Source: JASLEW01 sp035544895 (GTDB taxonomy: Bacteria > Acidobacteriota > Thermoanaerobaculia > Multivoradales > UBA5704). Taken from it: DNA of 64,000 nt. The notes under the pieces were generated by a model, which saw only the letters and a list, made by a program, of their open reading frames with translations, was not told the DNA's origin and searched no databases. The first letter of the stretch is position 1. Each line of letters begins with the position of its first letter. Below are positions 8,368 through 18,526 of the stretch, one piece after another. A program made the position numbers and the translations under genes. The DNA is taken from the NCBI GenBank assembly GCA_035544895.1, contig DASZZM010000031.1, forward strand, positions 310,001 through 374,000, given 5' to 3'.

Positions 8368-8625
8368 ATGCCTGAAAAACTGCAACAGCGATCGGGTGGG
8401 GCTCGGCTGGCCGGTATCGGCTTCGAGCTGGTCGCCGCCGTCGCGGGCTTCACCCTGGTCGGCTTCTGGGTCGACCATCACTACCACAGCGCCCCCTGGG
8501 GACTGTTGGTGGGTTTTGCCCTCGGCCTGGTCGGCGGGATGTATAACCTGATCCGGGAGACCCTGCGGGCGTACGGGCGCGGCGCGGCCGCCGGCGACAA
8601 GCCGAACGACGACCGGGAGCGATGA
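8368..8625 (+). CDS. AtpZ/AtpI-family Fo assembly protein
   Basis: An 85-residue membrane protein. The ATG at 8368 is preferred over an upstream GTG because the conserved part follows directly. Two helices are seen: LAGIGFELVAAVAGFTLVGF and WGLLVGFALGLVGGMY, the latter followed by NLIRE, the typical ending of the AtpZ group. Family members sit at the start of ATP synthase operons and may help ion supply or assembly of the c-ring. It overlaps the next gene by ATGA. Confidence 0.75.
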   Translation: MPEKLQQRSGGARLAGIGFELVAAVAGFTLVGFWVDHHYHSAPWGLLVGFALGLVGGMYNLIRETLRAYGRGAAAGDKPNDDRER

Positions 8626-9032
8626 CCGCGACCGGCCCGCGAGCGGCGCTGGCGAGCCGGTACCTGCGGCTGGTGGCGCCGGCCGCCGCCGCGACCTGCG
8701 CCGCGGGCGTGCTGGGATATCTGCCCACTCGCCGCATGGCAGGGGCCGGCGCGCTGGCCGGCATGGTCGGCGGATGCGCGATCGGAATGGTCGCCGGCGC
8801 GCTGGGTGCCTTTCCCATCGCCCTGGCCGGGGCCGGCTCGGCCGCCGCCAGGCTGCAGGCGGCCCTGCTGTCGATGGGCCTGCGCTTCGGCATCGTCGTG
8901 CTCCTCGGTCTCGCCGCCGTCTGGTCCGGCTGGTTCGCCCGTGGCCCGCTGCTCGCCTGGATGGCGATCAGCTACACGGTCCAGCTCATCGCCGAGACCC
9001 GCTTTGCCGTCAAAGACGCCGGCGGCCGCTAG
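8622..9032 (+). CDS. atpI: ATP synthase subunit I-like membrane protein
   Basis: A 136-residue protein with four hydrophobic segments. The pattern resembles the AtpI (subunit I/UncI) family: LLSMGLRFGIVVLLGLA in the third helix and LLAWMAISYTVQLIAETRF in the fourth. AtpI is a non-essential assembly factor encoded before atpB in many operons. The position between atpZ and atpB supports the call more than the sequence, which is poorly conserved in the family. Confidence 0.65.
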   Translation: MTATGPRAALASRYLRLVAPAAAATCAAGVLGYLPTRRMAGAGALAGMVGGCAIGMVAGALGAFPIALAGAGSAAARLQAALLSMGLRFGIVVLLGLAAVWSGWFARGPLLAWMAISYTVQLIAETRFAVKDAGGR

Positions 9033-9041
9033 AGGAAGCCA

Positions 9042-9986
9042 ATGACACACCCTCCCACAGCTCCGGCAGCCAGCCCGTTCGAGCACGTACTCCAGCACCC
9101 GCTGGTTACCAGGCCGGCGCACCTGGGGTTCCTCACCCCCCAGGGCGTGATCACCCTCCTGAGCGATCACATCGTGATGCTTATTACCGCGGGCGTCCTG
9201 CTGATGCTGGTGGTGCCGCTCCTGGTCACCCGGCGGAAGGGAGCGGACGAAGTGGGGAGACTGGTTCCCGCCGGGCCGGCCAACTTCCTCGAGGCGATCT
9301 GCGAGTTCCTACGCAAGAACGTCGCGCAGCCGACCCTCGAGCGGCACACCGACCGCTTCGTCAAGTACATCTGGACGGTGTTCTTCTTCATCCTGATGAA
9401 CAACCTGCTGGGGATCCTGCCGCTGGGCGCGGTGACGCCGCTGTTCGGCACCCACATCGGCGGCACTCCGACGGGCAACATCTGGGTGACCGGCACGCTG
9501 GCGCTGCTCACCCTGGGGATGATGCTGGTCAACGGCCTGAGATTCGGCGGCTGGCATTTCTTCGCCCACTTCTGCCCGGGGCCGCTGTGGCTCGCGCCGC
9601 TGCTCGTGCCGATCGAGATCCTGGGGTTCTTCGCCAAGGCGTTCGCCCTGGCCATCCGTCTGTTCGCCAACATGTTCGCCGGCCACGTGGTGCTTGCCGT
9701 CCTGCTGAGCTTCATCCTCAAGGCCGGCAGCGCGATGGGCGCGGCAGTCGGGCTCGGGATCGCCGTCCCCGTGGTCCTGGGCAGCATCGGCGTCAGCCTG
9801 CTCGAGATCTTCGTCGCCTTTCTCCAGGCCTTCATCTTCGCGTTCCTGACCTCGCTGTTCATCGGCCAGATGATCCTCTACCACGACGTCGAGCAAGCTC
9901 CCGGACACCATGCCGCCTCTCATGCCGGTCACCATGCCGGCAACGCCGGGGGGAGCGGCGCCCGCGAGGTAGCACAGGCACATTGA
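9042..9986 (+). CDS. atpB: F1Fo ATP synthase subunit a
   Basis: A 314-residue membrane protein with the five-to-six helix plan of subunit a. The essential arginine that faces the c-ring is Arg206 in FALAIRLFANMFAGH, and LEIFVAFLQAFIFAFLTSLF is the last conserved helix. FFFILMNNLLGILPLG is the early conserved helix. The length exceeds many homologues because of a polar His/Gly/Ala-rich C-terminal tail (GHHAASHAGHHAGNAG). It forms the ion half-channels of Fo. Confidence 0.96.
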   Translation: MTHPPTAPAASPFEHVLQHPLVTRPAHLGFLTPQGVITLLSDHIVMLITAGVLLMLVVPLLVTRRKGADEVGRLVPAGPANFLEAICEFLRKNVAQPTLERHTDRFVKYIWTVFFFILMNNLLGILPLGAVTPLFGTHIGGTPTGNIWVTGTLALLTLGMMLVNGLRFGGWHFFAHFCPGPLWLAPLLVPIEILGFFAKAFALAIRLFANMFAGHVVLAVLLSFILKAGSAMGAAVGLGIAVPVVLGSIGVSLLEIFVAFLQAFIFAFLTSLFIGQMILYHDVEQAPGHHAASHAGHHAGNAGGSGAREVAQAH

Positions 9987-10034
9987 TCTGGCGGCCCCGC
10001 ACGGCCGCAAAGAAAGGACGAAAGGACGTTGCCC

Positions 10035-10397
10035 ATGAGCAAGAGAGCTTCCAAGTTCGCGCTGCTGTTGATGGCGGCCGGCACCGTGCTGATGCTCGCC
10101 GCCGCCACCGCCGCTCCGGCCCACGCCCAGCCCGCTGCCGCCGGCGCCGCCGCCGCGGCGCAGGGAGCGGGAGTGACCGCGGATGCCGCCCGCAAGGCGG
10201 GCGGCGCGATCGGCGGCGGCCTGGCCCTGATCGGCGCCGGCATCGGCATCGGCCGCATCGGCGGCAGCGCGGTCGAATCGATCGCCCGCCAGCCCGAGGC
10301 CAGCGGCCAGATCAACGTCGCGATGATCATCACCGCGGCCCTGATCGAAGGGGCGGCGCTGTTCGCGCTGGTGATCGCAATCATCGTGGCCACCTAG
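10035..10397 (+). CDS. atpE: F1Fo ATP synthase subunit c with N-terminal extension
   Basis: A 120-residue c-subunit, longer than the usual 70-90. The extra N-terminus looks like a signal peptide: basic start, hydrophobic run, then APAHAQ near residue 30. The two-helix hairpin has GAGIGIGRIGG and the loop ARQPEASGQIN. The ion-binding carboxylate is Glu105 in ALIEGAALF. The Na+ signature (Gln in helix 1, E-S-T in helix 2) is not present, so proton coupling is more likely. The start is ATG 10035 with AAAGGA upstream. Cleavage of the leader, as proposed for some other long c-subunits, is inference. Confidence 0.93.
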   Translation: MSKRASKFALLLMAAGTVLMLAAATAAPAHAQPAAAGAAAAAQGAGVTADAARKAGGAIGGGLALIGAGIGIGRIGGSAVESIARQPEASGQINVAMIITAALIEGAALFALVIAIIVAT

Positions 10398-10405
10398 AGC
10401 GGCCC

Positions 10406-11080
10406 ATGCAAGCGTTGGCTCGACGTTTGACCTCGCGGCTTGCGCGCTCGGCGGAGGCGGTGTCTCCGGCGGCGTCCCGGGGCGCGATCGGTGCGATCGG
10501 TGCGATCGGGGCCATCATCACCATGGGGGCCGCCGGGTGGATGGGCGGGGCGGCGTCGGCCGAGGAGGCGGCGAGCGGCAACAGCGTCTTCGCCGGCGAC
10601 ATCGGCAACGCGTTGTGGACGCTCGTCATCTTCGTCCTCGTCCTGGTCGTGCTCGGCAGGTATGCCTGGGGACCGATCCTGCGCGGGCTCCAATCGCGCG
10701 AAGACTTCATCCGCCAGGCGCTCGAGACCGCCAAGCGCGAGCGCGACGAGGCCGAGGCCCGGCTGCGCGAGTACGAGGAGAGGCTGGCGGCGGCGCGCGT
10801 CGAGGCGACGGCCATCGTCGAGCAGGGCCGCCGCGATGCCGAGGCCGTCAAGAAGAAGATCGAAGAGCAGGCCAAGGTCGAGGCCGACCGGATGATCGAA
10901 CGCGCCAAGCGCGAGATCGCCCTCGCCGCGGAGGCGGCGGGCAAGGAGCTCTATGGGTTGGCGGGCAGGCTGGCAACCGATATCGCGAGTCGTGTAATTG
11001 GCCGCGAGGTCAATGCCGAGGACCACCAACGCCTGATCGCCGAGTCCATCGAGGAGCTGGCCGAGGAGCCGCGCCACTGA
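10406..11080 (+). CDS. atpF: F1Fo ATP synthase subunit b
   Basis: A 224-residue peripheral stalk protein. A hydrophobic N-terminal leader containing four GAI repeats precedes the conserved membrane anchor ALWTLVIFVLVLVVLGRYAW. A long charged coiled coil follows (about 95-190) with LQSREDFIRQALETAKRERD, and the C-terminus resembles other b subunits (LATDIASRVIGREV). The leader may be a cleaved signal peptide, since AEEAASGNSVFAG follows. It joins Fo to the delta subunit. Confidence 0.93.
   Translation: MQALARRLTSRLARSAEAVSPAASRGAIGAIGAIGAIITMGAAGWMGGAASAEEAASGNSVFAGDIGNALWTLVIFVLVLVVLGRYAWGPILRGLQSREDFIRQALETAKRERDEAEARLREYEERLAAARVEATAIVEQGRRDAEAVKKKIEEQAKVEADRMIERAKREIALAAEAAGKELYGLAGRLATDIASRVIGREVNAEDHQRLIAESIEELAEEPRH
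10481..10516 (+). repeat. 9-bp tandem repeat in the atpF leader
   Basis: Four consecutive 9-bp units of the type GGTGCGATC encode (Gly-Ala-Ile)4 in the hydrophobic leader of subunit b. Such a repeat could gain or lose units without frameshift and change the helix length. Confidence 0.7.
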
Positions 11081-11135
11081 CCGCCGAGCGGCGCAACTGG
11101 CGCAAGACACCGAGCTGCCGACCCCCCCGACCCTA

Positions 11136-11732
11136 ATGACGACCGTATCCGAGCGCGACCTGCCTATTGCCCGCGTCTACGCCAAGGCGATGCTCGCCCT
11201 GGCCGAGGAGCAGGTGCAGACCAACACGCTGCTGGCCGAGCTCTCCGAGCTCGCCGCCTACGTGGAGCACGACCGTGAGCTCGGCGACTTCCTGGCGAGT
11301 CCCCTGGTCGACGCCGCGGCGCGCGAGGAGGTGCTCGAGAAGACCCTGCGCGGCCGGGCGAGCGATCTTCTGGTCGACGCGCTCGAAGTGATCAACCGCA
11401 AGGGGCGCCTCGGCCTGCTGCGCGCCATCGCCCAGGTCTACCGCGCCGAGTATCGGGAGCTGCGCGGCCTGGTCGACGCCCGGGTCACGACCGCCGTGCC
11501 GCTCACCGAGGAGCTGCGCGGCCGCCTGCTCGCGGCGCTGGCACGGTTCACCGGCCGCTCGCCCGAGCTCAGCGAGAGGGTCGACCCGTCGATCCTGGGC
11601 GGCATGGTGGTCGAGGTCGAAGGCAAGAAGATCGACAGCAGCCTGACCACCAGCCTGCACGACCTCGCGGCGGCCCTGGCCCAGCGCGGATTGCAGGAGA
11701 TCTATCGCGGCGCGCTGGCATTCAGCGCATGA
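11136..11732 (+). CDS. atpH: F1Fo ATP synthase subunit delta (OSCP)
   Basis: A 198-residue protein. The N-terminal helical bundle starts IARVYAKAMLALAEEQ, a typical delta start, and the C-terminal domain contains VDPSILGGMVVEVEGKKID, the family hallmark, ending in LTTSLHDLAAAL. It connects the b-subunit stalk to the top of the alpha3beta3 head. It sits between atpF and atpA as expected. Confidence 0.95.
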   Translation: MTTVSERDLPIARVYAKAMLALAEEQVQTNTLLAELSELAAYVEHDRELGDFLASPLVDAAAREEVLEKTLRGRASDLLVDALEVINRKGRLGLLRAIAQVYRAEYRELRGLVDARVTTAVPLTEELRGRLLAALARFTGRSPELSERVDPSILGGMVVEVEGKKIDSSLTTSLHDLAAALAQRGLQEIYRGALAFSA

Positions 11733-11811
11733 GCCGGCGGCGGACGCAAGCGGCGCCGCCGCCCGGACGCGTCCGTCCGGCCTTAAAGCGACCTTCAGGC
11801 GAGGAGCGTAC

Positions 11812-13596
<1,785 letters not shown>

Positions 13597-13599
13597 GCG

Positions 13600-14496
13600 A
13601 TGGCCAATCGGCGAGTCCTGGTCCGCCGCCGCAAATCGGTGCGCAACATCCGCAAGATCACGCGCACCATGCAGCTCATCGCCACCGCCCGCTTCCAGGC
13701 GGCGTTCAACCGGGCCATGGCCACCAAGCCCTACACCGAGAAGCTGGCCGAGCTGGTCGAGGACCTGTCGCGCGCGGCCGGCGGCGACGTCGAGCACCCG
13801 TTGCTGGCGACCCGCCCCGACGACAAACGCTCGGCCCTGGTGGTGCTCACCAGCTCGCGCGGCCTGGCCGGCGGCTACAACGCCTCCATCCTGCGCGCCG
13901 CCGTCAACCACCTCGACGAGCAGGCGGCTCGCGGCGTCGATACGCGGGTCCACATGGTGGGCAAGAAAGGCGTCGGCTACTTCCGCTTCTTGCGCCGGCC
14001 GATGGCCGAGCAGATCACCCATATCGAGGACCGGCCGCGGTTCGAGCAGGTCGAGCCGATTGCCAACGCGCTGATCGCGAGCTTCGTCGCCGGCGAGATC
14101 GGCTCGGCCTACGCCGCCTACATGCGTTTCCTTTCGGCCGGCCAGCAGCGCCCCGTGGTCGTCCAGCTCCTGCCCCTGGCGCGGCAGGCCGACGCGGCAG
14201 CGCCGGAAGAGGCGGAGGACCGCCGCCCCGCCCGCCGCGTCGAGTACGAGTTCTCCCCGAGCCCGCGCGAGCTGCTCGACGAGCTGCTGCCGGCGGTCGT
14301 CCGCGTTCGGCTGTTCCAGGCTTTCACCGATGCGGCCGTCTCCGAGCAGGTCGCCCGCATGATCGCCATGAAGGCCGCGACCGAAGCGGCGGGCGACATG
14401 ATCAAGGCGTTGACGCGGCAGTACAACCGCGCCCGCCAGACCCAGATCACCATGGAGCTCCTCGACATCGTCGGCGGCGCCAACGCGCTGTCGTAG
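13600..14496 (+). CDS. atpG: F1Fo ATP synthase subunit gamma
   Basis: A 298-residue rotor shaft protein. The N-terminal helix contains RKSVRNIRKITRTMQLIATA and the C-terminal helix contains MKAATEAAGDMIKALTRQYN and ARQTQITMELLDIVGGANAL, both diagnostic for gamma. The nucleotide-like central domain has LVVLTSSRGLAGGYN. It starts four bases after atpA and rotates inside the alpha3beta3 ring. Confidence 0.96.
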   Translation: MANRRVLVRRRKSVRNIRKITRTMQLIATARFQAAFNRAMATKPYTEKLAELVEDLSRAAGGDVEHPLLATRPDDKRSALVVLTSSRGLAGGYNASILRAAVNHLDEQAARGVDTRVHMVGKKGVGYFRFLRRPMAEQITHIEDRPRFEQVEPIANALIASFVAGEIGSAYAAYMRFLSAGQQRPVVVQLLPLARQADAAAPEEAEDRRPARRVEYEFSPSPRELLDELLPAVVRVRLFQAFTDAAVSEQVARMIAMKAATEAAGDMIKALTRQYNRARQTQITMELLDIVGGANALS

Positions 14497-14544
14497 CGCC
14501 GAACCGGAGCTCTATCTGCGCTTGGCAAGAGATCGGAAAACACG

Positions 14545-15990
<1,446 letters not shown>

Positions 15991-16005
15991 CGAGGAGTCC
16001 GGCCG

Positions 16006-16404
16006 ATGGCGGAGACCGAGACGTTCCATTGCAGCGTGATCACCCCCGAGCGGGCGGTGCTCGAAAGCGACGCCACTTTCGTCGCTTTCCCGGCCCACGA
16101 CGGCGAGGTCGGCATCCTCAGGAACCGCGCTCCGCTGCTCTTCAAGATGGGCGCCGGCCTGCTGCGGGTGGAAACGCCGCAAGGCAAGCAGGTCCTGTTC
16201 GTTTCCGGCGGCTTCGCACAAATGGTGGACAACCGGCTGACCATCCTCACCGAGCAGGCCCGCGATCCCGGCACCATCGAGCGCGCCGGCGCCGAGCGCG
16301 CCCTCGACGAGGCCCTGGCGATGAAGGCGCGCGACGAGGCGTCGTACCAGGCGCGCCAGCGCGCCTTGCAGAGCGCCCGGGCGCAGCTCAGACTGGCGCG
16401 CTAG
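16006..16404 (+). CDS. atpC: F1Fo ATP synthase subunit epsilon
   Basis: A 132-residue protein. The N-terminal beta-sandwich has FHCSVITPERAVLESDATF and FPAHDGEVGILRNRAPLL, and the C-terminal helical hairpin (about 90-132) is Ala/Arg/Gln-rich. It links gamma to the c-ring and can inhibit ATP hydrolysis. It is the last recognised F1 gene of the operon. Confidence 0.94.
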   Translation: MAETETFHCSVITPERAVLESDATFVAFPAHDGEVGILRNRAPLLFKMGAGLLRVETPQGKQVLFVSGGFAQMVDNRLTILTEQARDPGTIERAGAERALDEALAMKARDEASYQARQRALQSARAQLRLAR

Positions 16405-16412
16405 CCGCGTCT

Positions 16413-17042
16413 ATGCCTTCCGAATACGATCCGCTGTTTGCCGAGCGCCGGAGTGCCGAAGACGACCTGACCCCGGTGGTGGAGCTGTTCCGGGCGGCGA
16501 GCGGGCCTTACCTGCGCTCGTACTGGTCCTGGCTGACCTGGGCGGTGGTCCTGCCGGCGGCGGCGTTGCTGACCTCGCCCGCCCTGCGCCGCGGTGCCGC
16601 AGCGGTCCTCTTCACCTGGTCGGCCGCCATCCTGATCGGCGGCGCGGTCGAGATCGTCGCCATCCGGCGCGGCGGAGGCCCCGGGCGCGGCGGGGCGGCA
16701 GGCAGCTCGATTCGCAGCCGTGCCGGCCGCACGCCGCTCGCCTCCTGGGCCTTGCGCGCCCAGGGCAACCTGTCGCTGGTCGCCGTGGTCCTGTCGCTGG
16801 CGCTCCTCTGGCAGGACCTGGCCTGGATGCTGCCCGGCCTCTGGCTGCTCCTCCTCGGTCACTCCTTCTACACTCTCGGGGGCATCGCCTTCCCGCCCTT
16901 CCGCCTCTACGGCCATGCCTACCAGCTCGGCGGCCTCGCCGCCCTCTGGCCCGGCGGCGCCCCCCTCCCCGTCTTCGCCCTCACCGCCGCCGCCGCCAAC
17001 CTCTGGATGGCCTACGCCGTCTGGCGCGACGGCCGGGGGTGA
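16413..17042 (+). CDS. Hypothetical membrane protein at the end of the atp operon
   Basis: A 209-residue protein that starts 8 bases after atpC on the same strand, so it is probably co-transcribed. A polar N-terminus (about 40 residues) is followed by about five hydrophobic segments, among them WLTWAVVLPAAALLTSP and LAWMLPGLWLLLLGHSFYTL. The segment WLLLLGHSFYTLGGIAF resembles small uncharacterised membrane proteins, but no family is certain. A link with energy metabolism rests only on position. Confidence 0.65.
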   Translation: MPSEYDPLFAERRSAEDDLTPVVELFRAASGPYLRSYWSWLTWAVVLPAAALLTSPALRRGAAAVLFTWSAAILIGGAVEIVAIRRGGGPGRGGAAGSSIRSRAGRTPLASWALRAQGNLSLVAVVLSLALLWQDLAWMLPGLWLLLLGHSFYTLGGIAFPPFRLYGHAYQLGGLAALWPGGAPLPVFALTAAAANLWMAYAVWRDGRG

Positions 17043-17057
17043 AGCGGGAATCGAGAA

Positions 17058-17603
17058 TCAGCGGGCTGGCTGTCGGGCGAGTGCCCGATCGACCAGGGCC
17101 TTGATGTCGTCCCGCTCAGCGGTTCTCTTGGCCAGCTCGCCCTCGACCTCCTCGACTCGCGCACGTAGCCTCTGGACGCGGACCTTCGTCAGGCGAAGCT
17201 CCACCTCGAGGTTATGCTTCATCTGCTCGTTCGCCCTGACTGAGACGTCAGTTGCCGTGCGGGGCGGATTGTCGAGAAACTCCGAAACCTCGACCAGGCG
17301 CCGCTCCTGACTCAGCTGCTGCTCCTCAGCGGCGTCGCGACTGGCCTTCGCCATGCGGAGGTCGGTCTGGATGGGGAGAACCTCTTGCGTTGCGAGGTCA
17401 GCGCGCTTCAGCAGCAGCTCGACCCGCTGGATCTCGACCTGAGCGCGCAGCAAGACCTCGATGCGCTGCAGCGAGGCGGCGATGTCTTCCAGCCCCGGGG
17501 TGACCGCCGCCGGCGGCAGGCTGCCCGGCGCCGTGGCCGGTTGAGCGATTGCCGCACCGGCCAATGCAACCTGCGTCATCAGGAATGTGGCGAGTCGTCG
17601 CAT
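17058..17603 (-). CDS. Hypothetical secreted coiled-coil protein
   Basis: A 181-residue protein with a signal peptide (MRRLATFLMTQVALAGAAIAQ). A short linker is followed by two long Glu/Arg/Leu helices (about 38-110 and 125-178) expected to form coiled coils, e.g. RVQRLRARVEEVEGELAKRT. No catalytic motif is visible. It may be a periplasmic structural or scaffold protein. It lies tail to tail with the gene after atpC. Confidence 0.65.
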   Translation of the reverse strand: MRRLATFLMTQVALAGAAIAQPATAPGSLPPAAVTPGLEDIAASLQRIEVLLRAQVEIQRVELLLKRADLATQEVLPIQTDLRMAKASRDAAEEQQLSQERRLVEVSEFLDNPPRTATDVSVRANEQMKHNLEVELRLTKVRVQRLRARVEEVEGELAKRTAERDDIKALVDRALARQPAR

Positions 17604-17678
17604 GAGGTGGACCTTTCTGGCCAGCGGCCGATGCCCGTGCCAAGCTCCACGGCCCCGCTCGACTCGTGCGCCAGCCGG

Positions 17679-18503
17679 CTACAGGCCGTAGGTCCGCGAG
17701 CCGCTGAGCAGGTCGGATAGCGAGCGGCGGCGGCGGGAGACGAGGAGGGGCAGGCCGAGGGTGGCGGCGGTCAGCAGGCCGGCCAGCCAGCGGCGGGCGG
17801 TCTGGCCGAAGGCGAGGGGCTCGCCGTTGACGTTCTGCGCGGTCAGCCCGGCCCAGGCCATCCCCAGCGTGTGGCCCCAGAAGGCGAGGGGCACGACCAT
17901 GTAGAGAAAAGAAAAGGCGAGGACGAAGAGGGCCACTGCCGGCCAGTCGGCAAGCACCGGGTGGACGCCGAGGAAACGGGCCCCGACCAGGATGCCGACC
18001 GTCACCGCCAGGTGAACGAGGAGATCGGCGGCGCCCGCCGCAAAGCGCCGTCCGGCGGTGACCGGCGCCGCCGTCCGGCTGCCGGCGCCGGTAGCCGAGG
18101 CAAGGGACCGCGGAGGGGCCTCTTGCTGCGCCGCCGCCTGGAAGCCCTTCTGGGCGGATTGCGAGCCGCCCGTGGCGGTGGCGGTGGCGGTGACGGCCGC
18201 GGCCGACGGTCCGGGGCGCGCCTCCCCCTGCGAGGTGAAGAGCCCGGTCAGCGGCAGGACCTCGGCACTCTCCTGGCGCAGAGACCGCGGCGCCGGCAGA
18301 CGCTGCTGCCGGTTGCGGCCGTCAGGCCTGTCGGCACCCTCCTCGGCGGCCCGGCTCTGCCGTGCCTTAGCGGTCTTGTCGGCCCTGGCGGTCTTGTCGG
18401 CCTCGGGAGGGGCAGGGACCGTGCCGGCAAGGTCCGCTCCCGGCCGGTCGAGCGGCAGATCGAAGAGCAGGGGCTCGTCCGGCTGTCGATCGCGGTGTCT
18501 CAT
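17679..18503 (-). CDS. RDD-family membrane protein
   Basis: A 274-residue protein. The first 130 residues are polar and of low complexity (Ala, Asp, Lys, Gln). The C-terminal half is an RDD domain: RRFAAGAADLLVHLAV holds the Arg and Asp that give the family its name (here RRxxAxxxD), then two further helices with GHTLGMAWAGL and the late motif RRSLSDLLSG. RDD proteins are three- or four-helix membrane proteins, some proposed as transporters. It may share a transcript with the upstream TPR gene, 23 bases away. Confidence 0.75.
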   Translation of the reverse strand: MRHRDRQPDEPLLFDLPLDRPGADLAGTVPAPPEADKTARADKTAKARQSRAAEEGADRPDGRNRQQRLPAPRSLRQESAEVLPLTGLFTSQGEARPGPSAAAVTATATATGGSQSAQKGFQAAAQQEAPPRSLASATGAGSRTAAPVTAGRRFAAGAADLLVHLAVTVGILVGARFLGVHPVLADWPAVALFVLAFSFLYMVVPLAFWGHTLGMAWAGLTAQNVNGEPLAFGQTARRWLAGLLTAATLGLPLLVSRRRRSLSDLLSGSRTYGL

Positions 18504-18526
18504 CGGTCATCGGGGCATCGGGCGCA

